64,000 nucleotides of DNA from Roseibium algicola (GCF_001999245.1 NZ_CP019630.1:5361001-5425000); one strand, 5' to 3'; shown: positions 1 to 8,578, counted from the first letter of the stretch. The notes: generated by a model not told the origin, from the letters alone. A program made the numbers and translations.

Positions 1-777
1 GTGATGGCCGGTCCGGAAGGGGAGCTGTTCGAGAATGTCGGAATGTTTCTGGAAGTTGTCGACGGTGAGAAGCTGACGTTCACGGATGCCTATTCGGAAG
101 GATATGTGCCGCGGGAAAACGCGTTCATGACCGGGTATGTGGAACTGGCAGATGTTCCCGGTTTTGGTACGCGCTTCACATGGGGGGCTCGCCACACTTC
201 GGAAGCAGACAGGAACAAGCACCTGGAAATGGGTTTTGAGGAAGGCTGGAAGGCCGCTTCCACTCAGCTTGATGAGCTTGCTAGGTCGATTGCCATTGAG
301 GGCTTGCAAACAACTCCTGCGTTTTCCGCCAAGGTGCGCACTTGCCTGTTCTTCAGTGAGAAGGGTGAAGAAGCCGCCAAATACTATACGTCCTTGTTGC
401 CGGATAGCGTGATGGGTTCGGTGTTCAGGCCGGATCCGAATGGACCTGTGCTTGTTGCCGAGTTCACCCTGGCGGGCTCACCTTTCATGATCCTGAACGG
501 CAACCCGGATATGCAGCCAAGTTATCTGACCTCGATTTCCATACTGACGGAAGATCAGGCAGAAACGGATCGGCTTTGGCAGGCGCTCCTTGCCGATGGT
601 GGGGAAGAAGGGCAGTGCGGCTGGTTAAAAGACCGCTACGGTGTTCACTGGCAGATCGTACCAAAGGCGTTGCCTCGGCTGATGCATGCTGGCAATCCGG
701 AACGGGCTGGCCGTGTCAGTGCTGCCCTGATGAAGATGAGGAAGATCGACATTGCCGGGCTGGAAGCCGCTGCCTGA
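1..777 (+). CDS. SRPBCC (AHSA1)-VOC fusion protein, 5' truncated
   Basis: The reading frame is open to the window edge, so the N-terminus is missing and the first visible GTG need not be the start. Residues 1-95 resemble the C-terminal half of an AHSA1/START-like SRPBCC ligand-binding domain, with the typical segment RFTWGARHTS and a terminal helix ending TQLDELARS. From about residue 105 to the end the protein looks like a PhnB/3-demethylubiquinone-type VOC domain (TCLFFSEKGEEAAKYYTSLL, then GWLKDRYGVHWQIVP, the usual end of the family). Joining of the two domains is seen in other proteobacteria. The substrate cannot be read from the sequence. A terminator follows at 845-870. Confidence 0.8.
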   Translation: MMAGPEGELFENVGMFLEVVDGEKLTFTDAYSEGYVPRENAFMTGYVELADVPGFGTRFTWGARHTSEADRNKHLEMGFEEGWKAASTQLDELARSIAIEGLQTTPAFSAKVRTCLFFSEKGEEAAKYYTSLLPDSVMGSVFRPDPNGPVLVAEFTLAGSPFMILNGNPDMQPSYLTSISILTEDQAETDRLWQALLADGGEEGQCGWLKDRYGVHWQIVPKALPRLMHAGNPERAGRVSAALMKMRKIDIAGLEAAA

Positions 778-844
778 ATTGGAGCATTCACTCAGCCCGT
801 TGTCTTGAGAGCCCAACGAGGCTTGAGCGAAGAATGAGAATCCG

Positions 845-870
845 AAACGCCGCCTGTTGAGCGGCGTTTT
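845..870 (+). terminator. Rho-independent terminator after SRPBCC-VOC gene
   Basis: Inverted repeat AAACGCCGC / GCGGCGTTTT with a 7-base loop and a T-rich tail. It lies 68 bases after the stop codon at 777. Confidence 0.8.
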
Positions 871-949
871 GCTTTTGTGGAACAGACACTTTCACCGGGA
901 TTGCCGTCCCCGTTCTTTCCGTGCAACTTTGCAATCCGGAGGAGTGGAT

Positions 950-1540
950 ATGACACATAACGATCCCGTCCACATTCAGATTGCAACCCCGGAGCGCTGG
1001 GCAGATCTGGTGGATCTGTTCGGACCGGAGAGGGGGGCGTCTGGCGGTTGCTGGTGCATGTGGCCGTTCTTGCGGGGCAGAGACTGGAAAGCGATGACCC
1101 GTGATGAACGGCGCGATGCATTCCAGCAGAAAGTGGACGGGGGTCCGGCGCCAGGGCTTCTGGCCTATCGCGGCGATCTGGCCGTGGGGTGGATCGCACT
1201 CGGTCCACGTATGCAGTATCTGCGTTTTCAGCTTGGAAAAACCACCCAGCCGCTACCCGATGACAGCGAACAAGCGCTGGCGGCGACATATGCCGTCACC
1301 TGTTTCTTTATCAGAATCGGACATCGCAAAACCGGGTTGATGTCCGTGTTGCTTGATGCAGGCATCGACCACGCCAAAGCGCAAGGAGCGCAGCAACTGG
1401 ATGCTTGTCCAATGGAATCGGAAAAGCCCCTTCAATGGGGAGAAGGCTTCGTGGGTATGGCAGACGTCTTCCGTAGAGCCGGTTTTGTCGAAATCGCACG
1501 CAGAAGCCCGCGGCGGCCGCTGATGCGCAAACTTCTTTGA
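950..1540 (+). CDS. GNAT-family acetyltransferase-like protein
   Basis: 196 residues. The ATG at 950 is chosen because GGAGGAG sits just upstream (938-944); the frame stays open further 5' but without another good site. The N-terminal part ERGASGGCWCMWPF is the Cys/Trp-rich opening of a GNAT subgroup. LAVGWIALGPR matches the central beta-strand region, followed by the acetyl-CoA segment HRKTGLMSVLLDAGIDHA and the C-terminal strand VFRRAGFVEIARRS. The usual R/QxxGxG/A loop reads RIGHRKTG, a slightly divergent version. It would transfer an acetyl group from acetyl-CoA; the acceptor is unknown. It is followed after 13 bases by the ACT-domain gene, with which it may be cotranscribed. Confidence 0.75.
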   Translation: MTHNDPVHIQIATPERWADLVDLFGPERGASGGCWCMWPFLRGRDWKAMTRDERRDAFQQKVDGGPAPGLLAYRGDLAVGWIALGPRMQYLRFQLGKTTQPLPDDSEQALAATYAVTCFFIRIGHRKTGLMSVLLDAGIDHAKAQGAQQLDACPMESEKPLQWGEGFVGMADVFRRAGFVEIARRSPRRPLMRKLL

Positions 1541-1553
1541 ATGGATTATCCGA

Positions 1554-1958
1554 ATGACCGGTGAAACCGACCTTGCCACCCTGATCTCCCAGATGCGTCC
1601 GATGCTGGATCCGGAGCCTTATGTGTTCTGCACCTTCGCTTCGAAATCCATGACGGACCTCGCGGAATACGACCCGATCGGGCTTTTTGCGGAAACGGAG
1701 GGCCTGACAGCGATCCTGCCGGTGGAGCGTGCGCGCGAACTGGGTTTGGCCGAGGCCGAATGGTTTCGCCGGATAACCCTGACGGTGCATTCCTCACTTG
1801 AAGCCGTGGGGCTGACGGCGTCGATCTCGGCTGCATTGGCCGCTGAGGGGATTTCGGCAAATGTGGTCGCAGCCTATTTTCACGATCATGTTTTTGTGCC
1901 TGAAGAGCGCGCCGATGATGCCCTGGCAGCACTGCGCAAACTCGCCGGAGACATCTGA
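1554..1958 (+). CDS. Small ACT-domain protein (DUF2241-like)
   Basis: 134 residues. The arrangement fits small two-ACT-repeat proteins: an N-terminal half with FCTFASKSMTDLAEYDPIGLF and a C-terminal half with LEAVGLTASISAALAAEGISANVVAAYFHDHVFVP. ACT domains usually bind amino acids or other small ligands, so a ligand-sensing role is likely, but no catalytic domain is attached and the ligand cannot be named. It lies 13 bases downstream of the GNAT gene in the same direction, suggesting an operon. Confidence 0.75.
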   Translation: MTGETDLATLISQMRPMLDPEPYVFCTFASKSMTDLAEYDPIGLFAETEGLTAILPVERARELGLAEAEWFRRITLTVHSSLEAVGLTASISAALAAEGISANVVAAYFHDHVFVPEERADDALAALRKLAGDI

Positions 1959-2072
1959 CACTACTTTTCTTAGTTGGCCGAACTTCGGGCTGGGTGGCGA
2001 ATTCGGTGGATTTTCCCTTGCAATTTCCGGTTTGCCTTCCCATTCCTAAGCGGGAGCAAGCGGGGTAAGAGC

Positions 2073-2930
2073 ATGCAACGGGTCAAGCGGCGTCTGGCGG
2101 CAGTTATGTGCGCAGACGTTGCGCAATATTCCAAGCTCATGGAGCGGGATGAAGACGGAACGCTGGACCGGCTCAAGGCCTATCGGTTGGTGATGTCTGC
2201 GCTGACCGAGCGTCACAATGGACGTATCGTCAACACCTGGGGTGATGCTGTCATCATCGAGTTCGCCTCGGTGATGGAGGCCGTTCAATGCGCAGTCGAC
2301 ATTCAGAACGAGCTTTCCGTTCGCAATGCGGACCTTCCGGACCTGAACAGGATGGAGTTTCGCATCGGTATCAATCTCGGCGACATCATGGTCGAGGGCG
2401 AGGATATCTACGGCGACGGTGTGAATGTTGCTGCCCGTTTGCAGGAAATCGCGCCGAGGGGTGGAATCATGCTCTCCCAATCGGTCTATGACCAGGTCAA
2501 GACCAAGATGGCGCTGGGCTTTGAGCCGCTAGGCCCTCAGCACGTCAAGAACGTTACCGATCCCGTTGAAACCTATTGCGTGCGTATTGGCGGTCGCAAT
2601 GCGCCGGAGGAAAAACGTTCCGGGCAGGAGACGAACGGAACTGCAGAGCGACGCCAGACCGAAATTCCAAGACCGGAATGGGAACGAGACACCCAGGCGG
2701 TTGCCTCCGGGTTTGAACAGGCGCGCCGTTGGTTGAGAGCTCAGCCAAAGCGGGTGCGAAGCTGCGTTTTCATGATCGGCCTGTTTTTCGTGATCAACCT
2801 GCTGACTTCTGGCTTGTCCACATTGTGGTTCGTCTGGCCGTCCCTGCCTTTCGCAGCCATGCTGGTTTGGTATCTGCTTGTCGGGCGACAGGAAAAGCGC
2901 TTCGGCGAGACGACAGGACCGGGTGATTGA
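2073..2930 (+). CDS. Class III adenylate/guanylate cyclase with C-terminal membrane segments
   Basis: 285 residues from the ATG at 2073. The upstream open frame codes for an implausible basic/aromatic stretch, so this internal start is preferred. The cyclase domain occupies about residues 5-190: metal-binding Asp14 (CADVAQYS) and Asp58 (NTWGDAVIIEF), RIGINLGDI, and the NVAAR motif with Asn118 and Arg122. The position that is usually the adenine-specifying Lys is Asn54, so substrate choice (ATP or GTP) is uncertain. After a charged linker (200-240), residues about 243-280 form two hydrophobic helices resembling a 2TM tail, which would anchor the cyclase domain to the inner membrane. It stands alone between the ACT gene and the ClpP-like gene. 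Confidence 0.85.
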   Translation: MQRVKRRLAAVMCADVAQYSKLMERDEDGTLDRLKAYRLVMSALTERHNGRIVNTWGDAVIIEFASVMEAVQCAVDIQNELSVRNADLPDLNRMEFRIGINLGDIMVEGEDIYGDGVNVAARLQEIAPRGGIMLSQSVYDQVKTKMALGFEPLGPQHVKNVTDPVETYCVRIGGRNAPEEKRSGQETNGTAERRQTEIPRPEWERDTQAVASGFEQARRWLRAQPKRVRSCVFMIGLFFVINLLTSGLSTLWFVWPSLPFAAMLVWYLLVGRQEKRFGETTGPGD

Positions 2931-3113
2931 GAGAGGGCAATGTCACCTGTTGCCGATCTGATAACTCTTTTCACGCTAATCAGGGTCTGATGATTTGCGA
3001 GTGCAACTGACTTCGCTTACACATGGACCAACGCGGGGCGGCGAAACATTCCGTCAGCCCATCGAAAATGCCGGCCAGGCCGGCCCAACAGCAAAGGGAG
3101 CTTAATCCTGCGC

Positions 3114-3728
3114 ATGAAAAACTATTCGACCACGGTGCCTGCACGCCTCGACGATGAAGACGAGGATAAGCCCAAGAGCCAGCCGTCGATCCAGGTCGAC
3201 AAGCATCTGTTCGAAGCGCGCACAGTTCTGATCACCGGTCCGGTGACACAGGACATGGCCCGCGACGTGTGCGCCCGGCTTCTGGCGCTGGCGCAGGTTT
3301 CCAACGACCCGATCACGGTCATTGTTTCGTCTCCGGGCGGTCATGTCGAATCCGGTGACATGATTCACGACACCATCAAGTTCATCGCACCCGAGGTCCG
3401 TATCCTCGGCATGGGCTGGGTGGCCAGCGCCGGTGCGCTGATCTACGTGTCGGTTCCCAAGGACAAGCGTTTCTGCACGCCGAACACTCGCTTCCTGCTT
3501 CATCAACCGTCCGGTGGTGCCGGCGGCATGGCTACGGATATCGAGATCCAGGCCAAGGAAATCATCAAGATGCGCGATCGACTGAACAAGATCTTCGCGG
3601 CGGCGACAGGCCAGCCGATCGAACGGATCGAAAAAGACACCGATCGCGACTACTGGATGAGCCCGGAAGAGGGTATCGACTACGGTCTGGTCGGCAAGAT
3701 CGTCACGAGCGTGGACGAACTGGGTTGA
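3114..3728 (+). CDS. ClpP-type serine protease (paralog of the Clp proteolytic subunit)
   Basis: 204 residues, close to normal ClpP length. After an acidic N-terminal tail (residues 12-22, DDEDEDKPK) the ClpP fold follows: [17 protein letters not shown], then [12 protein letters not shown] with the nucleophile Ser, then [10 protein letters not shown] with the catalytic His, and [19 protein letters not shown] carrying the Asp and the typical ending. The triad therefore looks intact. It differs from canonical ClpP in having Val-Ala-Ser-Ala where E. coli has Ala-Ala-Ser-Met and in the tail, and it is not next to clpX or clpA. It is best read as a second ClpP isoform or ClpP-like peptidase; whether it docks to ClpA/ClpX is unknown. 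A strong terminator follows. Confidence 0.85.
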   Translation: MKNYSTTVPARLDDEDEDKPKSQPSIQVDKHLFEARTVLITGPVTQDMARDVCARLLALAQVSNDPITVIVSSPGGHVESGDMIHDTIKFIAPEVRILGMGWVASAGALIYVSVPKDKRFCTPNTRFLLHQPSGGAGGMATDIEIQAKEIIKMRDRLNKIFAAATGQPIERIEKDTDRDYWMSPEEGIDYGLVGKIVTSVDELG

Positions 3729-3755
3729 TCCCGACTGACCTGACTGCAAACGTAG

Positions 3756-3783
3756 AAACGCCGGCAAATGCCGGCGTTTTTTC
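3756..3783 (+). terminator. Terminator between ClpP-like and globin-like genes
   Basis: Perfect stem AACGCCGGC / GCCGGCGTT with an AAAT loop and a run of six T. It ends 12 bases from the stop of the convergent gene at 3796 and could serve both strands. Confidence 0.85.
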
Positions 3784-3795
3784 TATCCGAACCGA

Positions 3796-4215
3796 TCAGA
3801 GGCAGATCGGTTCGGGTTCGACGGAATAGACCATTACCGGTGCAACCGGCTTGGGGTTGAGCACATGCGGCCGAAGTCGGGACATGAGCTCACGCAGGTG
3901 CTCTTCGTCTCCGGGGGCAGGGGCGCCGTCGAATATGACTGCGACAAGGTGATCCACGAAGCGTTCGTAGATGTTGTTGCAGGTGCAGATCGGCGCCAGC
4001 AGTTCACAGACGGGCTTGCCGTCGTAAAATGGCGCTCCACCGGCGAGGAAGATCAGGAACTCGGTCAGATCGTCCGAGTGTTCGAATTCCGGCAGAAAGC
4101 TGGTCACGTCGAAACACGGGTCCTGTTCCAGTCTCGCTTTGAGGCGAGGCATTGCCCGCATGATCGCCGTGCGACCGCCTAGTTTCATATAGAGTGTCAT
4201 CTGGCTAACCCTCAT
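3796..4215 (-). CDS. Group I truncated-globin-like protein lacking the proximal His
   Basis: 139 residues. The ATG at 4215 follows an AAGGA site. The start MTLYMKLGGRTAIMRAMPRL matches the opening of group 1 truncated hemoglobins (SLYERLGG..AI), and FLIFLAGGAPFYDGKPV followed by YERFVDHLVAVI matches their E-F-G helix region. In the family the heme-ligating proximal His lies in the segment after GG..Y.G (AHxxM). Here that segment reads CELLAPICTCN, with Leu at the His position and several Cys nearby. It may therefore not bind heme in the usual way. The function is unknown. It is convergent with the ClpP-like gene and preceded by a 350-base gap. Confidence 0.6.
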   Translation of the reverse strand: MRVSQMTLYMKLGGRTAIMRAMPRLKARLEQDPCFDVTSFLPEFEHSDDLTEFLIFLAGGAPFYDGKPVCELLAPICTCNNIYERFVDHLVAVIFDGAPAPGDEEHLRELMSRLRPHVLNPKPVAPVMVYSVEPEPICL

Positions 4216-4565
4216 TGATCCTTCATTACGATGTCGCCAAGATGACTCAGAAAGCGTGCCAGCCCTGTGACTCCGATCACGGATAAACCCTTTGTCAAAA
4301 TCACCAGTGCCCGCTAATGGCGAATTGGTGCGGTGAAAACAGCCCCAAAGCGGCCGTTTTCAACGGTTTGAGCAGGAAGATGTCGGTAAAATGTGACAGG
4401 CGCGTTACAGGACCCGTAAACAGCGGTCAGTCAGGCCCCGCGGAGGCATCGGCGTCCACATTGTTAAAAATAGTGAGGCATCTATGGAATGCGCGCGGTG
4501 GTCGGATCGGCGAAAAGCCTGACCAAATCGAAGCCTGTCAGCAATAGCCAAAGTTCGGATCAATT
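4216..4565. other. Intergenic region without a supported gene
   Basis: About 350 bases between the start of the globin-like gene and the 3' end of the GGDEF gene. A 76-codon open frame on the plus strand (4317-4547) has no family resemblance and no clear ribosome site. It presumably contains the promoter of the globin-like gene. Confidence 0.5.
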
Positions 4566-5561
4566 TCAGAAATGCTGCGAATCGATGCGCCCTGACTTCC
4601 GGCATTCGCCGGATTTTCCGGTCTCGATGGCCGCTGCCGTGGGGACAGCGTCCCCGGCGATGAGGCGGGCTCGGCCGGTTTCCTTTGCCAAATAGAGGTT
4701 TCTGTCAGCCCGTTCAAAAAGCGAAGCAGGGGTGTCTTCTGACCTTTTTTCCGCCAGACCCGCGCTTGCGGTATAGGCGTATCTTTTGCCGCGCGCGAAC
4801 ATTGGTGTCGCGTTCAACAGATCAAGCATGCGACTGACGACTATCGTCGCTTGCTCCAGATTTGTTTCCGGCAGGATCAGCGCGAATTCTTCACCACCCA
4901 CACGGCAAACGACATCCGTCTGGCGCAGATGTTCCAGACATCTTTGCGCAAAATGAACGAGGATTTCATCTCCAAGCTGATGGCCATGGGCATCGTTGAT
5001 CGACTTGAAATGGTCCAGGTCGATCAGCGAAATGCAGAAGTCGTGATCATAGCGAACAGAACGGTTGTATTCCTTGTCCAGTTCCTGGTCGAACCCGCGG
5101 CGGTTGGCGATACCGGTAAGCGGATCCGTGAGCGCCAGGTTTTCAAGTTCGGTCCGCTCCAGGCCGAAATGCAAGATCTTGTTGTTAAGCGACGAGATGT
5201 CGGCATTGAGCGCGGCAAACTTGCTGGAAAGATTCATGTTCTCGTCGAAGCGGACAAGAACGGCTCCATCAATTCCGGTGCCAGGCACAGACAATCTGTG
5301 GCCAAAAGCAACGCTTTCATAACCGGACAGAAGTTTCAGGCGTACCGGTACGGGAGTGGTTGAAGACCTGCACATCGCCAGGTATTCGGCTATTTCGGCG
5401 GCATCCGTGACCTTGTCCGAAAGTTGTTCACCTACACTAATTCCGGCAAGAGACTTGGCTGCCTTATTTGCGAGAACCACACGGCCAAAATCGTCCAGCA
5501 GGAGAATAGGCTGTGGCATAGTCTGGACAAGGGCCGATATGATGGCGGTGGACCTGGGCAC
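4566..5561 (-). CDS. PAS-like/GGDEF diguanylate cyclase
   Basis: 331 residues starting at a GTG (5561), two bases after the stop of the upstream gene, so translation is probably coupled. Residues 10-105 look like a PAS sensor (MPQPILLLDDFGRVVLANKA). A short coiled segment at 110-140 leads to the GGDEF domain: LTDPLTGIANRRGFDQEL, then DLDHFKSINDAHGHQLGD, then the active-site GGEEF at 222-226. The RQTD motif at 213-216, five residues before GGEEF, is the classic RxxD inhibitory site, so product inhibition by c-di-GMP is expected. It should make c-di-GMP from two GTP in the cytosol. No membrane segment is visible; the upstream partner may be its sensor. Confidence 0.9.
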   Translation of the reverse strand: MPRSTAIISALVQTMPQPILLLDDFGRVVLANKAAKSLAGISVGEQLSDKVTDAAEIAEYLAMCRSSTTPVPVRLKLLSGYESVAFGHRLSVPGTGIDGAVLVRFDENMNLSSKFAALNADISSLNNKILHFGLERTELENLALTDPLTGIANRRGFDQELDKEYNRSVRYDHDFCISLIDLDHFKSINDAHGHQLGDEILVHFAQRCLEHLRQTDVVCRVGGEEFALILPETNLEQATIVVSRMLDLLNATPMFARGKRYAYTASAGLAEKRSEDTPASLFERADRNLYLAKETGRARLIAGDAVPTAAAIETGKSGECRKSGRIDSQHF

Positions 5562-5563
5562 GA

Positions 5564-6109
5564 CTATCGGACCCTGTAGAATTCTTTGCCGTTGACGTCG
5601 TTCTCTGCGGTCGGAGTCAGGTGGACAACAACACGGCAGTCAGTATCACCACGGGCGATTGACCTGTCGATGTGAACCCTGGCGTAGCCATGGCAATCTG
5701 CAGCGATTCTTCCGAAGACGTTTGTCGTCATCATGCAGAGGGACGGGCGGTCCTTGACGCGGTCTCCGAACGGGCAGCGGGTGTTCTTGAGGATCAAGAC
5801 CTTGTTGTCTTCATATTCGACACAGAACTGGCCGCCGATCCGTCGTTTCAGGTCAACCAGGACGTCTGCAAGCAAAGGCCCTGGGATCTGTTCAAGATGC
5901 AGGGCAGACTTGTAATCGGAATTGATCTTTTCACCGATGCGGTTGGCTACCAGTGCGATGAACCCTTCCGCCTCGTTCAATCCGACAATTTCCTGCAGTG
6001 CTCCGCTGAGCTCTCGAATGATCTGATTGAAGAAGTCGGTTGTCTCCAGGGGGAGCTGTGCCTTGGTGATTTCCGGCTGCTGCTGGTCCACTTCAATCGG
6101 CAGGCTCAT
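5564..6109 (-). CDS. Methanogen output domain 1-type protein, partner of the GGDEF gene
   Basis: 181 residues with AGGAGG upstream of the ATG. The C-terminal half carries the signature of the domain first named from methanogen signalling proteins: KNTRCPFGDRVKDRPSLC, MMTTNVFGRIAADCHGYARV, and IARGDTDCRVVVHL. The three Cys (two around RPSLC and one near DCRV) suggest a metal- or redox-sensing site. The N-terminal half is predicted helical (DFFNQIIRELSGALQEIVG). As first gene of a two-gene operon with the GGDEF cyclase it most likely reports a signal to that enzyme. The ligand is unknown. Confidence 0.75.
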   Translation of the reverse strand: MSLPIEVDQQQPEITKAQLPLETTDFFNQIIRELSGALQEIVGLNEAEGFIALVANRIGEKINSDYKSALHLEQIPGPLLADVLVDLKRRIGGQFCVEYEDNKVLILKNTRCPFGDRVKDRPSLCMMTTNVFGRIAADCHGYARVHIDRSIARGDTDCRVVVHLTPTAENDVNGKEFYRVR

Positions 6110-6420
6110 GATCGATCCTCCTAGGGTTGCAATCTAACGTTGGGTGAATTTTCTTTCGAATCAATTAAATCGTTGAAATAAAGAGATAATAACAGTGCAA
6201 CCTGGAGATTTATGACAATGCGAGGGCGGACGTCTCAACCTCGAACATTGTCGTAATTGTCATGCGGGAGAACGACTGGAAAATCCGGGCCAAGGCCGTG
6301 AAAACCTTGTTGGCTCAAAAGCTGTCAGGATGTGTGCTCACTTCAGCTTCAAGTCTCAATATTGTCGGTTTCACCGTATCTTTGTCACGCATCGGGCCCG
6401 CAACGATTCGGATTTTTCAG
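6110..6420. promoter_or_regulatory. Divergent promoter region, AT-rich
   Basis: About 310 bases between the divergent methanogen-output gene and the DUF218 gene. Positions 6140-6200 are clearly AT-rich compared with the neighbourhood (tracts such as AATCAATTAAATCG) and probably contain the leftward promoter. No operator palindrome was recognised. The rightward frame stays open back to 6262, so a longer DUF218 protein cannot be excluded. Confidence 0.4.
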
Positions 6421-7218
6421 ATGTATGTTTACCTATCCAAGATCGGCGGATTTCTGATCCTGCCATCCAATTTTCTCGTTGTTCTGATGGCTTTGGGATT
6501 GGTGCTCAGCCTTACGTCAAAGTGGCGGCGCAGTGGACGGTTTCTGACTTTTGCCGGTTTTCTTGGTTTGGTGGTTTGCGCTTTCTCACCGGCAGCCAAC
6601 TGGTTGATTGTGCCCCTCGAGGACCGTTTTCAGCGTCCCGGCACTTTGGAGAATTATGACGGGATCATCGTTCTGGGTGGTGCCGTGGACACGGTGGTGA
6701 CCGGCGTGCGGGGCGACACGGCCCTGACAATGTCCGCCGAGCGCATCACCATCACTGCGCGGCTGGCCAAAGCGCTGCCGGAGACGAAGATCATCCACAC
6801 CGGTGGGCAGGGCATGATCGTGTCGGACCAGGCAACAGAAGCCGAAGGGGCTGCGCGACTGTTTCGAGACTTCGGCATCTCTCCCGATCGCGTAATACTG
6901 GAAGACAAGTCCCAGAACACCTGGCAAAACGCAGTCTACGCAAAGGATGTTGTGCAACCACAGCCCGGACAGCAGTGGCTTCTTGTCACTTCGGCCTATC
7001 ACATGCCGCGCGCCATGGGAGTGTTCGAAAAGGCTGGTTGGACCGGGGTGACGGCTTATCCGGTGGACTATCGCACGCGTGGACCACAGGACAAGTCGCT
7101 CGGCTTCGACGGTGCTTCAAAAGGCCTGCGGCGCTTTGATATCGCCTACCGGGAATGGGTTGGTCTGGCTGTCTACTGGATGCTTGGCAGGAGCACGGAA
7201 TTCTTCCCTGGTCCATGA
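6421..7218 (+). CDS. DUF218/YdcF-ElyC-like membrane protein
   Basis: 265 residues from the ATG at 6421, chosen because it places two N-terminal membrane helices at the usual position (GGFLILPSNFLVVLMALGLVL and FLTFAGFLGLVVCAFSP). The rest is the DUF218 domain: DGIIVLGGAVD, IIHTGGQG, DRVILEDKSQNTWQNAVYAK, and LLVTSAYHMPRAMGVFEKAG. ElyC, the characterised relative in E. coli, affects peptidoglycan precursor or lipid-carrier metabolism. A similar envelope role is plausible but not shown here. Length fits ElyC (about 260 residues). An alternative upstream start at 6262 would add 53 residues. Confidence 0.85.
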   Translation: MYVYLSKIGGFLILPSNFLVVLMALGLVLSLTSKWRRSGRFLTFAGFLGLVVCAFSPAANWLIVPLEDRFQRPGTLENYDGIIVLGGAVDTVVTGVRGDTALTMSAERITITARLAKALPETKIIHTGGQGMIVSDQATEAEGAARLFRDFGISPDRVILEDKSQNTWQNAVYAKDVVQPQPGQQWLLVTSAYHMPRAMGVFEKAGWTGVTAYPVDYRTRGPQDKSLGFDGASKGLRRFDIAYREWVGLAVYWMLGRSTEFFPGP

Positions 7219-7330
7219 ATTTGCAAAACCCTTTCGACTGCCAGCGACTTTTGAAATCGAACCTCTTTTACTGTGCGGAGCGTGTTCCCATATACTGGGC
7301 TCAATCAGGGATTTGAAAGGACGTGGGCTG

Positions 7331-8578
7331 ATGGTCCTCGAAGCGCCGATCGTTGCGGCAGACGTCGTACAATGGCTCTACAGCGATGCGCCCCAATTGA
7401 AGGGGACGCTGGAAATCGTCACTGAGATGGCGAAACGTCTGCGCGCCGGAAAAGTTCCGGTCGATCGTGTCACCACAGGGATCTGGGTGGTGCATCCGAA
7501 CGTGCGCGCGGAAAGCTCGATCTGGGTCAACGGCCAGACACCGGAATTGCGTCTTCACACTGCGGAGAACAAATCGCAGGACGAGTACCAGAAAAGTCCG
7601 ATCAAGCGCGTGCATGAAACGCAGAAGGCCGTTCGTGTGGAAATCGGCAAGAAGCCGGCTGTCGCCGACGAATTTCCGATTACCGCAGAGCTGCGCCAGG
7701 AAGGCTATACCGACTATATCGCTCTGCCCATGCGGTTCTCCGACGGTTCGGTGAAGGTTGCGAGTTTCGCCACCAAGACACCAGGCGGATTTTCAGGGTC
7801 GCATATCGGCGTTTTTGAATCGCTGATCCAGCCGCTTGCCCTCGTGTGTGAATTAAAAACATTGCGTCGCACCGCAGAAACCGTTCTGGACACCTATGTC
7901 GGCCCGCGGGCGGGTTCGAAGGTTCTGGACGGCACCACGCGGCGTGGAGAAGGCGAGTGGATCAAGGCGGTTGTCAGCTTCGCCGACATCCGTGGGTTCA
8001 CGCGTCTTTCCAACACGCTTCCGGCGGACAAGATCGTATTGTTTCTGAACAAGTATTTCGGAGCGATGACAGCAGCTGTCGAAGCCCACGGTGGCGAGGT
8101 GCTGAAGTTCATTGGCGATGAAGTGATGGCGATCTTTCCGTATGAAACCGAAGAGGAAGCCAGAGACGCCTCGGTGCGTGCGCTGATGGCAGCACGTGAA
8201 ACGCTGACGCGGATCGAGGCGATCAACACGGCCCGAACCTGTTCGGTCACACCTGACCTGAGCGTTGGAATTGCCCTTCACGCGGGCGATGTCTTCTACG
8301 GCAATGTCGGCAGCGAAACGCGTCTGGACTTCACGGTCGTCGGCCCAGTGGTCAATCTTGCGGCCCGTATTGCAGAGCTTGCAAAGGACCTGCAGCGCCA
8401 GCTTCTGGTCTCGGATGCCCTGGCCGATATCATGGGGTGTCGGTCGGGCCTTTATGGCCGCTATCAGGTGAAGGGGTTTGATGAACCTGTATCGGTGTAT
8501 TCGCCGGATTTGTCCGCGGATCCCAAGTTCGGATATTGCCCCAAGAGCACGGCGGCTCTGGCCTTGGAAACGAACTGA
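7331..8578 (+). CDS. Class III adenylate cyclase with N-terminal sensor region
   Basis: 415 residues from the ATG at 7331 (GAAAGGA upstream). Residues 1-200 form an unclassified, soluble N-terminal region with a strand pattern like a GAF/sensor domain (SPIKRVHETQKAVRVEIGKK, TDYIALPMRFSDGSVKVASF). Residues about 210-390 are the cyclase: AVVSFADIRGFTRLSN with the first metal Asp, VLKFIGDEVMAIF with Lys and the second Asp, GIALHAGDVFYGNVG, and VVGPVVNLAARI. All key residues are present, so ATP-to-cAMP activity is likely. The last 115 bases overlap the convergent DUF599 gene. It is one of three class III cyclases in the window. Confidence 0.88.
   Translation: MVLEAPIVAADVVQWLYSDAPQLKGTLEIVTEMAKRLRAGKVPVDRVTTGIWVVHPNVRAESSIWVNGQTPELRLHTAENKSQDEYQKSPIKRVHETQKAVRVEIGKKPAVADEFPITAELRQEGYTDYIALPMRFSDGSVKVASFATKTPGGFSGSHIGVFESLIQPLALVCELKTLRRTAETVLDTYVGPRAGSKVLDGTTRRGEGEWIKAVVSFADIRGFTRLSNTLPADKIVLFLNKYFGAMTAAVEAHGGEVLKFIGDEVMAIFPYETEEEARDASVRALMAARETLTRIEAINTARTCSVTPDLSVGIALHAGDVFYGNVGSETRLDFTVVGPVVNLAARIAELAKDLQRQLLVSDALADIMGCRSGLYGRYQVKGFDEPVSVYSPDLSADPKFGYCPKSTAALALETN

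Noticed and set aside
4317..4547. 76-codon frame in the gap upstream of the globin-like gene
   Set aside because: No ribosome site, no family resemblance and atypical composition.
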